Origin: an uncultured Clostridia bacterium
GTDB taxonomy: Bacteria; Bacillota; Clostridia; Oscillospirales; Ruminococcaceae
DNA: 64,000 bases
Direction of reading: 5' to 3'
NCBI GenBank assembly: GCA_944382845.1
Contig: CALWNN010000003.1
Location: 1 to 64,000 of the forward strand
This document shows positions 18,143-27,187 of this stretch, in pieces; within the stretch, counting starts at the first letter, position 1; every line of letters begins with the position of its first letter. The position numbers and the translations under genes were made by a program. The notes beneath the pieces are model-generated. The model was given only the letters and a program-made list of their open reading frames with translations, made no database searches and was not told where the DNA came from.

Positions 18143-19492
18143 ATGAGAAACAGCCCTGTCAGGGACAGCCTGTATCGTGAATTTATTGAAAACAATATGA
18201 TCGATCCAAAGCTTTATGAAAAATACGACGTAAAAAGAGGACTCAGAAACGCAGACGGAACCGGTGTTGTGGCAGGACTTACAAATATATGTAACGTTCA
18301 CGGCTATGTCATTAATGAAGGCGAGCGTCAGCCTATCGAGGGTGAGCTTATCTTCCGTGGTTATAATATCAAAGACCTTGTTGGAAACGCTATAAAAGAA
18401 GACAGATTCGGCTATGAGGAAACAGTTTATCTTCTTCTTATGGGAAAACTTCCATCTTTGAGCGAGCTTGATTCTTTCAAGGACATAATCGCAAACAACA
18501 GAGAGCTTCCCGATTCATTCTTCGAGGATATGATACTTAAGGCTCCTTCAAAGAATATTATGAACAAGCTTGCAAGATCAGTGCTTGCTCTTTATTCTTA
18601 TGACGACGACCCGGAAAACAGAAGCCCGGAATACGAAATGGCTACCGCTGTTTCGATTATTGCCAAGCTTCCTACCATCATGGTTGACGCATATCAGGTG
18701 AAGAGAAGATATTTCAATAACGAAACCATGTTTATGCACCCTCTTATCAATGGTCATTCTACTGCTGAAATGATCCTTTCAACATTAAGGGCAAACAGAC
18801 AGTTCACTCATGAAGAGGCGATGCTTCTTGACCTTCTTCTTATGCTTCACGCCGAGCACGGCGGAGGAAACAACTCAACATTTACCTGCCGTGTACTTAC
18901 ATCATCGGGAACAGATCCGTACGCCGCTTATTCCGCTGCAATAGGCTCTCTTAAAGGACCCAAGCACGGGGGAGCAAACCAGAAGGTGGTTGAAATGCAG
19001 ACCTGTATCAAGGAAAACGTTTCAAACTGGGAGGACGAAACAGAGGTTTCTGAATTTCTTAAAAAGATTCTCAGAAAAGAAGCAAACGACCATTCGGGCC
19101 TTATTTACGGAATGGGTCATGCTGTTTATACCCTTTCAGACCCGAGAGCGGTTATACTTAAGGAAAACGCAAGAAAGCTTGCAGAGGGAACAGAATACGA
19201 AAGAGAATTCAATCTTCTTGAACTTTGCGAAAAGCTTACTCCCGGACTCTTTGAAGAGGTAAAGGGAGAAGCCAAGATCATGTGCGCAAATATTGATATG
19301 TATTCGGGACTTGTGTACAGAATGCTCGGAATCCCGGAAGAACTTGTGACGCCCCTATTTGCAGTTTCAAGAATGGCAGGCTGGTGCGCTCACAGATTTG
19401 AAGAGCTTGTTACGGGAAGAAAGATAATCAGACCTGCATATAAGGCTGTATCAAAGGAAAAGGAATACGTTCCTATTGCTGAAAGAGAATAA
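18143..19492 (+). CDS. gltA: Citrate synthase
   Basis: 449 residues from ATG 18143 (CGGAGTG 9 bases upstream). Type II/Si-citrate synthase fold with IEGELIFRGYNIKDL, LLMLHAEHGGGNNSTF (the His of the first active-site loop), GPKHGGANQKVV, and GMGHAVYTLSDPRA with the catalytic His; the catalytic Asp/Arg region lies near SGLVYRMLGIP. It condenses acetyl-CoA and oxaloacetate, presumably to make 2-oxoglutarate for glutamate synthesis in an anaerobe with an incomplete TCA cycle. No aconitase or isocitrate dehydrogenase gene is adjacent. A 2-methylcitrate synthase role cannot be excluded. It has its own promoter and probable terminator. Confidence 0.92.
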   Translation: MRNSPVRDSLYREFIENNMIDPKLYEKYDVKRGLRNADGTGVVAGLTNICNVHGYVINEGERQPIEGELIFRGYNIKDLVGNAIKEDRFGYEETVYLLLMGKLPSLSELDSFKDIIANNRELPDSFFEDMILKAPSKNIMNKLARSVLALYSYDDDPENRSPEYEMATAVSIIAKLPTIMVDAYQVKRRYFNNETMFMHPLINGHSTAEMILSTLRANRQFTHEEAMLLDLLLMLHAEHGGGNNSTFTCRVLTSSGTDPYAAYSAAIGSLKGPKHGGANQKVVEMQTCIKENVSNWEDETEVSEFLKKILRKEANDHSGLIYGMGHAVYTLSDPRAVILKENARKLAEGTEYEREFNLLELCEKLTPGLFEEVKGEAKIMCANIDMYSGLVYRMLGIPEELVTPLFAVSRMAGWCAHRFEELVTGRKIIRPAYKAVSKEKEYVPIAERE

Positions 19493-19534
19493 AAAATATT
19501 TTAAAAAGGTCTTTAAAAAATAAATCGTATGTGG

Positions 19535-19573
19535 TATAATAGGATTGTTCTCAGAAACAATCCTATTATTTTG
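19535..19573 (+). terminator. Perfect 13-bp inverted repeat, terminator of citrate synthase or leader hairpin
   Basis: TAATAGGATTGTT (19537-19549) and AACAATCCTATTA (19556-19568) pair perfectly around CTCAGA, followed by TTTTGTT. A TATAAT at 19535-19540 overlaps the left arm, so if that is a -10 element the hairpin would lie at the promoter of the next gene rather than end the previous one. Confidence 0.65.
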
Positions 19574-19596
19574 TTATGGAAAAAAGGAGGGTGAAC

Positions 19597-20922
19597 GTGA
19601 AGAAAAAAGCAATACTTGCCGCTGCTGCCTGCCTTATGCTTACAGGATGCTCCGGAGGAGTTACCCTTGGGATAGAAGGACTTATTGCGGCGCCTAATTT
19701 TCTTGACGAGCAGTCTGTTATTCACGAGGCTCTTATTTCAAGCGTCGGAAAAAACGTTACCCTCAAATATCCGAAAAACGGAGAAAACCGCTCGGCGTTC
19801 CTGATTGGAAATATTGACAGAGAGTCGGGGGAGGAAGCTCTTGTATTTTATGAGATAAATAACGCTTCCGCCGTGGATAGCGGAATCAGGATAAACGTTC
19901 TCGATAAGACGGGAGAAGATACATGGGAATCTGTATACGATCTTGCAGGCAAGGGAACGGATATAGACCGTGTGGATATATCTGCCCTTGGAACTGACGG
20001 GATCAAAAATATAATTATAGGTTATTCGGCTATGAGTATTGAGGAAAAGACCCTTCAGGTAGCCGCTTACGACCGGAGAGCGTTCAATCCATCCCGGTTT
20101 GAGGACGTATATTCCATGATGGAAATATTCGATATAGATAAAGACGGCTATGATGAGATAGTTACCGTTTACAATAACTCGGCAGAACTAAGCGTTCAAG
20201 CGTCGCTTATACAGTCTGACGGGGAAAATATCGTAAAGACTGACTCTGTTGCTATGGCTTCCGATACGGTGTCTTTTGCAAACTGTACAGTTGGACTTTC
20301 GGACGAGGAAACTCCTGCGCTTTTTGTTGACTGTGCAAAAAATAACGGTGAGCTTCAGACGGAAATAATTTATTACAAGTACGGCAAGCTTCAGAATCCC
20401 TGTTTGCAGATAACAGATAAGCTTCTTGCAAAAACCACAAGACCTGCGGGCTATTACTCAAAGGATATTGACGGAGACGATATCGTTGAGATACCCTCTA
20501 CCGAGCTTATGCCGGGACATGAAAGCCTTGCGGAGGAGGAAAGAGTCCTTCTTACAAATTGGTGGACTTATAACGATTATTATACCCTTGAAATGAAATA
20601 TTCGGGGTACTATTCCATAAGCGACGGATACGCAATGATGTTTCCTAAAAGATGGCAGGGGAACGTTACGGTAAAAACAGATACCGCGTCCGGAGAAATG
20701 GTTTTTTATAAATATGAGGGTGACGCGGTCGGATATATGACCGAGCTTATGAGAATAAAAGTATGCTCTATAAGCGAAACCGAACAATATACCTTTGACG
20801 GATATACGGTGATAGGTTCAAGAGGTCAGACAGATTATCTTGTAAAGCTTTCTCCCGACAGAAGCGAACCTCTCGTTCTGACATGGGATGAGCTTGAAAA
20901 CAGCTTTTATATAGTAGATTAA
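19597..20922 (+). CDS. Lipoprotein with FG-GAP-like repeats, upstream of a two-component system
   Basis: 441 residues. I chose GTG 19597 because AGGAGGG lies 5 bases upstream and the product then starts directly with a signal peptide (KKKAILAAAACL) ending in the lipobox LTGC. The mature protein is beta-rich with several acidic loops of the type DIDKDGYDEI (about 193-202) and DIDGDDIVEI, as in FG-GAP/VCBS beta-propeller or calcium-binding repeats. No catalytic domain is recognised. The gene lies 28 bases before the response regulator and is likely co-transcribed, so it might act as an extracytoplasmic sensor or accessory protein for that system (inference). Confidence 0.7.
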   Translation: MKKKAILAAAACLMLTGCSGGVTLGIEGLIAAPNFLDEQSVIHEALISSVGKNVTLKYPKNGENRSAFLIGNIDRESGEEALVFYEINNASAVDSGIRINVLDKTGEDTWESVYDLAGKGTDIDRVDISALGTDGIKNIIIGYSAMSIEEKTLQVAAYDRRAFNPSRFEDVYSMMEIFDIDKDGYDEIVTVYNNSAELSVQASLIQSDGENIVKTDSVAMASDTVSFANCTVGLSDEETPALFVDCAKNNGELQTEIIYYKYGKLQNPCLQITDKLLAKTTRPAGYYSKDIDGDDIVEIPSTELMPGHESLAEEERVLLTNWWTYNDYYTLEMKYSGYYSISDGYAMMFPKRWQGNVTVKTDTASGEMVFYKYEGDAVGYMTELMRIKVCSISETEQYTFDGYTVIGSRGQTDYLVKLSPDRSEPLVLTWDELENSFYIVD

Positions 20923-20950
20923 CATTTCTTAGCAGAAAAGGAGTAAAGAG

Positions 20951-21661
20951 ATGAGCGGAAAGAAAATACTTGTTTGCGAGGATGAAGATTCAATAAGAGA
21001 GTTTATTGTTATAAACCTTGTAAGAGGCGGATATGAGGTGGTTGACGTAAACTGCGGTGAGGACGCACTGAAGGCTTTTGACGAATCGGGAGGAAGCTTT
21101 GACGTAGCGCTTCTCGATATTATGATGCCCGGAATAGACGGCTTTCAGGTCTGTAAGAAATTAAGGGAACGCAGTGCGACAATGGGTATAATCATGCTTT
21201 CGGCAAAATCTCAGGAAATGGATAAGGTATCGTCTCTTATGATGGGAGCCGATGATTATATCACCAAACCCTTTTCGATTTCAGAACTTGTGGCAAGAGT
21301 CGATGCTGTTTTCAGACGGGTAAACATGACCCACACAAAGCCTGAGGTTACTTCAACTATCAAATCGGGTCCTTTCACTCTTAACCTGAAATCAAGAACG
21401 GTCCTTAAAAACGGACAGCCTCTTGTTCTTACTCAGGTGGAATATCAGATAATGGAGTATTTTCTGAAAAACCAGAATACCGCTCTTGACAGAACAAGCA
21501 TACTTACGCATATCTGGGGTGACAGCTATTACGGCGATGAGAAAATAGTTGACGTAAATATCAGAAGGATAAGAATGAAAATCGAGGACGAACCATCAAA
21601 TCCAAAGTATATCCTTACTATATGGGGCTACGGATATAAGTGGAGTATGCCTAACGAGTAA
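20951..21661 (+). CDS. OmpR/PhoB-family response regulator
   Basis: 236 residues from ATG 20951 (AAAAGGAG 8 bases upstream). Receiver domain 1-120: acidic pair in VCEDEDSI, phosphoacceptor Asp in ALLDIMMPGIDG, conserved Thr/Ser in IIMLSAKS and Lys in DYITKPFS. The C-terminal winged-helix domain (about 140-235) has LTQVEYQIMEYFLKN and VDVNIRRIRMKIE plus a YGYKW ending. It binds DNA when phosphorylated by the kinase encoded 25 bases downstream. The target genes are not shown by the sequence. Confidence 0.92.
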   Translation: MSGKKILVCEDEDSIREFIVINLVRGGYEVVDVNCGEDALKAFDESGGSFDVALLDIMMPGIDGFQVCKKLRERSATMGIIMLSAKSQEMDKVSSLMMGADDYITKPFSISELVARVDAVFRRVNMTHTKPEVTSTIKSGPFTLNLKSRTVLKNGQPLVLTQVEYQIMEYFLKNQNTALDRTSILTHIWGDSYYGDEKIVDVNIRRIRMKIEDEPSNPKYILTIWGYGYKWSMPNE

Positions 21662-21685
21662 CTACTTGAAGAAGGAGAGGCTTTT

Positions 21686-23188
21686 GTGGCGAAATCACGC
21701 AGAAAAAGCATAACTAAACGCTGGCTTGTAAACAATCTGGGAGTTATAACGGCTGTGCTTTTTGTTATTGCCGTCATACTTGTTGCGGCGGTAAGGAACT
21801 ACTACTATAATTCGGTAAGACAATATCTGAGTTCACAGATGAATGTTATAGTAGGCTCTGTAATACGCTATTCGGAAGAGCTTGGCACGTCAAGCAGCGG
21901 CGAACTCAGAAGTATTGTTGAAAACTACGACCAGAAGGATAAAATAGAACTTATGGCTGTGGATACCGATGGAAACGTTGCTATCACCTCGTCGGGATTT
22001 ACCCCTTCGGCAAATACGTCGGCAGAAGATTATAACGAGGCGAAAAGTTCTTCGGACGGAATGGCTTATGCGGTTTTTAAGCTTCCTACAGGGGAAAAGG
22101 TAATGGCTCTTTCGGCTGTTATCGACGCAAGGACAAGCGATTACAGCGCAGTGAGAATGTTGGTATCCATGAAAAATGTGGACACCCAAATACTTATTAT
22201 CGCAGTTATAATATTCGTCGTTGTGCTTTGTATAGTGGGGCTGATGTTTTTCTCGGGTCTGTTCTTTGTAAAATCCATCGTCTTTCCGGTAAGGCAAATA
22301 GGGGAGGTTGCGAGAAGGTTTGCCACGGGAAACTTTTCCGAACGTATAGTCAAAAAATCCGACGATGAGCTTGGCGACCTCTGCGACAGCGTAAACTACA
22401 TGGCAAATGAGCTTTCAAGTGCGGAAACCATGAAAAACGAGTTTATTTCCTCTGTTTCTCATGAGCTCAGGACGCCGCTTACGGCAATAAAGGGTTGGAG
22501 CGAAACTCTTTCGGGAATTGACGACAAGGAAATGTTCAGAAAGGGTCTGAGGGTTATTTCAAGCGAAACGGAAAGACTTTCTCAGATGGTTGAAGAGCTT
22601 CTTGACTTTTCAAGGATACAGGACGGACGGCTTACTCTTCAGATGGATACGATAGATATTCTGGCAGAGCTTGGTGAAACCATCTTGATATATCAGGAAA
22701 GAGCAAGGATACTGGGCATTACCCTGAATTATTACGAGCCTGAGATGCTTCCCTTTGTTTACGGGGACAGAAACAGATTAAAGCAGGTTTTTATAAACGT
22801 AGTGGATAACGCCATAAAATATTCCGATAAAGGAGATACCGTTTCCGTTGAGGCATACGAACAGCAAGGGGATATCTGCATAACGGTTTCCGATACGGGA
22901 ATAGGCATATCCGCTGAGGATCTACCTAAAATAAAAACAAAATTTTTCAAGGCAAATCATACAAGACGCGGAAGCGGCATAGGTCTTGCCGTTGCAGACG
23001 AGATAATAACCATGCACGGAGGTTCTCTTACTCTTGACAGCCAGCTTGGCGTTGGCACAACGGTAATGATAACTCTGCCTGCTATCGAGCCTTCCTCTAA
23101 GAAAGAAACCGAAACCGTAAGCGTTGAGGTTATTTCCACAAGCGAGGAAGCTCCGGAAAGGAAAAATCTTAATGAGCAAAACGAGTAA
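21686..23188 (+). CDS. Membrane sensor histidine kinase (PhoR-like)
   Basis: 500 residues from GTG 21686 (GAAGGAGAGG upstream). Two membrane helices (about 18-37 and 170-195) enclose an extracytoplasmic sensor of about 130 residues. A HAMP linker follows (VRQIGEVARRFATGNFSERI), then a HisKA domain with the phosphorylated His in SSVSHELRTPLTAIKGW, and a HATPase domain with NVVDNAIKYS (N box), SDTGIGISAED (G1) and GSGIGLAVADEI (G2). It forms a pair with the upstream response regulator. The 3' end overlaps the DUF1385 gene by 17 bases, so that gene may share the transcript. Confidence 0.92.
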   Translation: MAKSRRKSITKRWLVNNLGVITAVLFVIAVILVAAVRNYYYNSVRQYLSSQMNVIVGSVIRYSEELGTSSSGELRSIVENYDQKDKIELMAVDTDGNVAITSSGFTPSANTSAEDYNEAKSSSDGMAYAVFKLPTGEKVMALSAVIDARTSDYSAVRMLVSMKNVDTQILIIAVIIFVVVLCIVGLMFFSGLFFVKSIVFPVRQIGEVARRFATGNFSERIVKKSDDELGDLCDSVNYMANELSSAETMKNEFISSVSHELRTPLTAIKGWSETLSGIDDKEMFRKGLRVISSETERLSQMVEELLDFSRIQDGRLTLQMDTIDILAELGETILIYQERARILGITLNYYEPEMLPFVYGDRNRLKQVFINVVDNAIKYSDKGDTVSVEAYEQQGDICITVSDTGIGISAEDLPKIKTKFFKANHTRRGSGIGLAVADEIITMHGGSLTLDSQLGVGTTVMITLPAIEPSSKKETETVSVEVISTSEEAPERKNLNEQNE

Positions 23189-24143
23189 TAACAGCGAAAA
23201 AACACAAAGCAAATTCAAATCTAAAATAGGCGGACAGGCTCTTATCGAGGGAGTCATGATGGTGGGGATAGATACCTCCGCTATGGCGGTAAGACTTCCA
23301 AACGGAGAGATACACCTTGAAACATGGGCCGCAAATAACGGAAAGAAAGCTCCATGGTATAAGAAAACTCCTTTTGTAAGGGGCATTTTCAACTTCGTAT
23401 CTTCACTTATTCTGGGATATAAATGCCTTTCTAAATCCGCTGATCTTTCAATTGAAGAGGATGATGAACCCCAGAGTAAGTTTGAAAAGTGGCTTGACGA
23501 TAAGTTCGGCGACAAGATAATGACTTTTGTTATGGGACTTTCAATGGTGCTTGGACTTGCCCTTGCAGTGCTTCTTTTTATGTACCTTCCTTCTCTTATC
23601 TCAAAGGGAGTAAATCACTTTATACCTATGGGGAATTTTGCAAAGACATTCCTTGAGGGAATTATAAAAATAATAGTTTTTATAGCTTATATCGGTCTTA
23701 CGGGACTTATGAAGGATATGAAGCGCCTTTATATGTATCACGGGGCTGAGCATAAGACTATAGCCTGCTATGAAGCAGGACTTGAGCTTAATGTTGAAAA
23801 TGTGAGAAAGCAGACAAGATTTCACCCGAGATGCGGCACAAGTTTTATTTTCCTTGTCCTTCTTATAGGGATACTTGTTTTTTCAATTTTAAGACTTCCA
23901 TGGGATAACGTTCTTTTAAGAGTCGTATGTAAGCTTGCGCTTATGCCTGTTGTTATAGGTATAGCTTACGAGCTTATAAAGCTTGCCGGAAGATACGACA
24001 ATATCTTTACGAAAATAATTTCATTTCCGGGACTAAAGCTTCAAAGACTTACCACAAGAGAACCTGAGGACGACATGATAGAAGTGGCGATTGCGTCGCT
24101 GAAGCCTTGTATTCCCGAAGATAAAGAGGATGACAAATGGTAA
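23172..24143 (+). CDS. DUF1385 (YqhQ-like) membrane protein
   Basis: 323 residues from ATG 23172, inside the end of the kinase gene, with GGAAAGG upstream. Signature elements of DUF1385 are GGQALIEGVMMVG near the N-terminus, YMYHGAEHKTIACYEAG and RFHPRCGTSFIF; the conserved H, E, C residues suggest a metal site near the membrane. Three to four membrane helices (about 118-142, 158-180, 225-245, 255-278). The family is widespread in Firmicutes, typically next to prmC and prfA; its biochemical role is not established to my knowledge. Here its stop overlaps the prmC start by 7 bases. Confidence 0.85.
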   Translation: MSKTSNNSEKTQSKFKSKIGGQALIEGVMMVGIDTSAMAVRLPNGEIHLETWAANNGKKAPWYKKTPFVRGIFNFVSSLILGYKCLSKSADLSIEEDDEPQSKFEKWLDDKFGDKIMTFVMGLSMVLGLALAVLLFMYLPSLISKGVNHFIPMGNFAKTFLEGIIKIIVFIAYIGLTGLMKDMKRLYMYHGAEHKTIACYEAGLELNVENVRKQTRFHPRCGTSFIFLVLLIGILVFSILRLPWDNVLLRVVCKLALMPVVIGIAYELIKLAGRYDNIFTKIISFPGLKLQRLTTREPEDDMIEVAIASLKPCIPEDKEDDKW

Positions 24144-25012
24144 AGAATACTTACAGAAGCGTTTACCTTTCCGCAGTTGACGCACTTGAAAACGGTGAAA
24201 TTGAAAACGCCGGATTTGACGGCGCTGTAATGTTTGAGGAAGCTTTCGGCGTGGATTATAAGACATTTAGATACTCTTCGGATTTTGACAACGAGCCGGA
24301 CGGCAAAGACCTTGAAAAATTTGTTTCAATGATAAAAAGACGGATTACCGGCGAACCTTTGCAGTATATAATCGGAAAATGGGAATTTTACGGTATGGAA
24401 ATGAAGGTGGGCGAAGGAGTGCTTGTTCCGAGACAGGACACGGAAACGCTGGTTGACACAGTAATAAAAAAATCAAAAGGCAAAAAAGACCTTGAGATAG
24501 TGGATCTTTGCGCCGGAACAGGCTGTATCGGCCTTGCGCTTGAAAAACATCTTGACGTTAAAAAGCTTACCTTTGTGGAAAATTCACTTCAGGCGTCGTC
24601 CTATCTTGAAAAAAATATTGCACGTCACGGTTCGCGGGGAGAAATCATTATGGGAGATGTTTTAAGCAAAAACACCCTATCGTGGATAAACCAAGCGGAT
24701 ATTGTTGTTTCAAATCCCCCATACCTTACCAAAGACGATATGGATAATCTGCAGACTGAGGTGGGGTTTGAACCTAAACAGGCGCTTTTCGGCGGCGAAG
24801 ACGGACTTGACTTTTACAGGGATATAACAAGACTTTGGAAAAACAAGCTCAAAGACGGCGGACTTATTGCCTTTGAGATAGGAATAGGGCAGGAAAACGA
24901 CGTTTCTGAGATTCTTATAAGACACGGATTTAAAAACGTAAGGTTCTATCCGGACGCAAACGACATTTTCAGAGTTGTTACAGGCGAAAATATCGAACTT
25001 TATACGGATTAG
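24137..25012 (+). CDS. prmC: Release factor glutamine methyltransferase
   Basis: 291 residues from ATG 24137 (GAGGATG upstream, overlapping the DUF1385 gene). N-terminal helical domain, then an AdoMet-dependent methyltransferase fold: VLVPRQDTETLVD, DLCAGTGCIGLAL (SAM-binding glycine loop, about 120-132) and VVSNPPYLTKDD with the NPPY motif that holds the glutamine side chain. PrmC methylates the GGQ glutamine of RF1 and RF2, raising termination efficiency. The usual neighbour prfA is not in the window. Repeat copy C follows immediately. Confidence 0.92.
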   Translation: MVKNTYRSVYLSAVDALENGEIENAGFDGAVMFEEAFGVDYKTFRYSSDFDNEPDGKDLEKFVSMIKRRITGEPLQYIIGKWEFYGMEMKVGEGVLVPRQDTETLVDTVIKKSKGKKDLEIVDLCAGTGCIGLALEKHLDVKKLTFVENSLQASSYLEKNIARHGSRGEIIMGDVLSKNTLSWINQADIVVSNPPYLTKDDMDNLQTEVGFEPKQALFGGEDGLDFYRDITRLWKNKLKDGGLIAFEIGIGQENDVSEILIRHGFKNVRFYPDANDIFRVVTGENIELYTD

Positions 25013-25023
25013 ACGGGAAAATA

Positions 25024-25215
25024 TAACTAAGTCGCCGATGTCCCCCTGCCGAATATTCGGCAGGTCTGCCTCATATTAGGCGGGTCCGCCTCCTATGGGA
25101 TGATCCGCCTCCTATGGGATGATCCGCCTCCTATGGGAGGCGAGGTTCCATTCAGTTTTTCAGTAGGGGTTTTAATCCCCCACTGAAAAACTGAGGAGCT
25201 TTGCTCCGATTTAAA
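25024..25215. repeat. Modular hairpin repeat, copy C
   Basis: Head AACTAAGTCGCCGATGTCCC, the TGCCGAATATTCGGCA palindrome, two tandem copies of a 19-base unit GGGATGATCCGCCTCCTAT (copy A has one), a 43-base TCAGTTTTTCAGT..-type palindrome and the tail GCTTTGCTCCGATTTAAA. It lies between prmC and recA. Bases 25216-25293 hold a TATAAT (25245-25250) with a weak -35 and the recA ribosome site. Confidence 0.85.
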
Positions 25216-25293
25216 TTGTACAGATTTACGGACAGTTAGTGTTTTATAATAGATATTGAAATAAAATCTCTTAAATTTCAGGAGGACATGACA

Positions 25294-26484
25294 ATGGCTA
25301 TTGAAAAGAAAAAAAACGATAAAAAGATGATCGAGATGCCTAAGACCGATGAGGAAAAGAAGAAGGCGCTTGAAACCGCTATAGCTCATATTGAAAAAAC
25401 TTACGGCGAGGGAGCCGTAATGAAAATGGGTCAGAAAAAGACCCTTAATATTGCGGCTATATCAACAGGCTCAATGACTCTCGATATGGCTCTGGGAATA
25501 GGCGGCGTGCCGAGAGGACGTATAGTCGAGGTGTATGGACCGGAAAGCTCGGGAAAAACTACGGTTGCGCTTCATATTGCGGCTGAGGCTCAGAAAAAGG
25601 GCGGAACAGTGGCGTTTATCGACGTTGAACACGCTCTTGACCCGGTTTATGCCGCAAATCTGGGCGTAAACATTGATGAAATGCTTGTTTCACAGCCTGA
25701 CAGCGGCGAACAGGCGCTTGAAATAGCAGAGGCTCTTGTACGAAGCGGAGCTATAGACTGTATCGTTCTCGACTCTGTTGCGGCGATGGTAACAAAAGCT
25801 GAAATAGACGGAGAAATGGGCGACTCTCATGTTGGACAGCTTGCAAGGCTCATGTCTCAGGCTATGAAAAAGCTTACATCTGTTATTTCAAAATCAAACT
25901 GCGTTGCAGTGTTTATAAATCAGGTCCGTGAGAAAATAGGAGTCATTTACGGAAATCCGGAAACCACTCCCGGAGGAAGAGCGCTTAAATTCTATGCTTC
26001 GGTAAGAATTGAAGTAAGAAGAGGAGAACAGATTAAAAACGGCGCCGAGGTAATAGGCAACAGAACAAGGTGCAAGGTGGTTAAAAACAAGGTAGCTCCT
26101 CCGTTTAAAGAATGCGAATTTGATATTATGTACGGCAAGGGAATTTCAAAAGTGGGCGAGGTGCTCGACCTTGCGACGGACCTTAATATTATCAAGAAAA
26201 GCGGCGCATGGTTCTCTTACGGAGATATGAAGATAGGTCAGGGAAGAGATAACGCAAAAGAATGGCTTGGTTCAAATCCGGAAATAATGGAAAAGATAGA
26301 GGCACAGATAAAGGAAAACGCAGGCGACCTTGTTATGGCTTCCAAGAAGAGCAAAAAGGCTGCGGCTGTAGCTGACGAAGCGGGAAAGGCAGCGGCAAAG
26401 GCTGAGGAGAAAAAGCCTGAGGTCAATGTGACGGTAAATGCCGACGACGACTTTGAAGAGTTCGCTCCTGCGGATATTGAGTAA
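25294..26484 (+). CDS. recA: Recombinase A
   Basis: 396 residues. ATG 25294 has GGAGG 8 bases upstream; ATG 25288 is in frame but only 2 bases from that site. Core RecA motifs: Walker [10 protein letters not shown] (about 78-86), [12 protein letters not shown], the L1 region [20 protein letters not shown] and L2 with [20 protein letters not shown]. The C-terminal tail is Lys/Ala-rich then acidic (about 350-396), as in many Firmicutes. It catalyses strand exchange and SOS induction in the cytoplasm. It is followed after 5 bases by recX. No clear LexA box was seen. Confidence 0.96.
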   Translation: MAIEKKKNDKKMIEMPKTDEEKKKALETAIAHIEKTYGEGAVMKMGQKKTLNIAAISTGSMTLDMALGIGGVPRGRIVEVYGPESSGKTTVALHIAAEAQKKGGTVAFIDVEHALDPVYAANLGVNIDEMLVSQPDSGEQALEIAEALVRSGAIDCIVLDSVAAMVTKAEIDGEMGDSHVGQLARLMSQAMKKLTSVISKSNCVAVFINQVREKIGVIYGNPETTPGGRALKFYASVRIEVRRGEQIKNGAEVIGNRTRCKVVKNKVAPPFKECEFDIMYGKGISKVGEVLDLATDLNIIKKSGAWFSYGDMKIGQGRDNAKEWLGSNPEIMEKIEAQIKENAGDLVMASKKSKKAAAVADEAGKAAAKAEEKKPEVNVTVNADDDFEEFAPADIE

Positions 26485-26489
26485 TAGAA

Positions 26490-27101
26490 ATGGCTGTTAT
26501 CGATACTTTGGAAAAATACAAGGGAAAAACATGGACGGTTGAGCTTTCTGACGGTGAGACTTTTTATATAAACGAGGATACAGTCTTTGATTTTTCCCTT
26601 AAAAAGGGTCAGGAGATAACCGAAGAAAGGCTTGAGGAAGTAAAAACCGCCGACCTTTTTCGCAAGGCAAGGGAAAGAGCCTTATATCTGCTCGATTACC
26701 GTGATTATTCCTTTACCGAGCTTTATAAGAAGCTTGAAGGGACGTATACCGAGGAAATTTCTCTTGAAGTAATGCGACGGCTTGCGGAATCGGGACTTAT
26801 CAACGACAGAAGATATGCCGAAACCCTTGCAAGAAAATATATGGTGACCAAAAAGTTCGGATACTACCGGGCAAGGCAGGAAATGATAATGAAGGGGCTT
26901 GACAGGGATATCGTGGAGCAAGCGCTTTTAGTTTACGAGGATGATACCCTTGAAAGACTTGAAGAACTTGTTGAAAGCAAATATGCAAGAAAAATAACCG
27001 ACGGAAAAAGCCTTGAAAAGGTGAAAAACGCTCTTGTCAGACAGGGTTATTCTTACAGTGATATAAATGCGGTTCTGTCGGAATACGAAACCGAGGACTG
27101 A
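26490..27101 (+). CDS. recX: RecA regulator RecX
   Basis: 203 residues from ATG 26490, 5 bases after the recA stop (ribosome site weak, TGAGTAATAGAA; translation is probably coupled). Three-helix repeats typical of RecX: RALYLLDYRDYSFTELYKKL, VMRRLAESGLINDRRYAETL and KKFGYYRARQEMIMKGLDRD. RecX binds inside the RecA filament groove and limits its extension. An N-terminal region of about 50 residues precedes the first repeat (DTLEKYKGKTWTVELSDGE), as in several Clostridia RecX proteins. Confidence 0.88.
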   Translation: MAVIDTLEKYKGKTWTVELSDGETFYINEDTVFDFSLKKGQEITEERLEEVKTADLFRKARERALYLLDYRDYSFTELYKKLEGTYTEEISLEVMRRLAESGLINDRRYAETLARKYMVTKKFGYYRARQEMIMKGLDRDIVEQALLVYEDDTLERLEELVESKYARKITDGKSLEKVKNALVRQGYSYSDINAVLSEYETED

Positions 27102-27115
27102 ATTTTACAGCCTGC

Positions 27116-27143
27116 TTGACAATTTGTGTTTTTTGTGTATAAT
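27116..27143 (+). promoter_or_regulatory. Sigma-A promoter of rimO
   Basis: TTGACA (27116-27121), 16-bp spacer, TATAAT (27138-27143), 45 bases before the GTG start at 27188. Confidence 0.85.
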
Positions 27144-27187
27144 TTACTTTGAAACTTCTAAGAGAAAACCGAAAGGGGTAATTTCAA

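Noticed and set aside
25216..25293. SOS/LexA box upstream of recA
   Set aside because: No GAAC..GTTC-type palindrome; only a TATAAT with a weak -35 could be seen.
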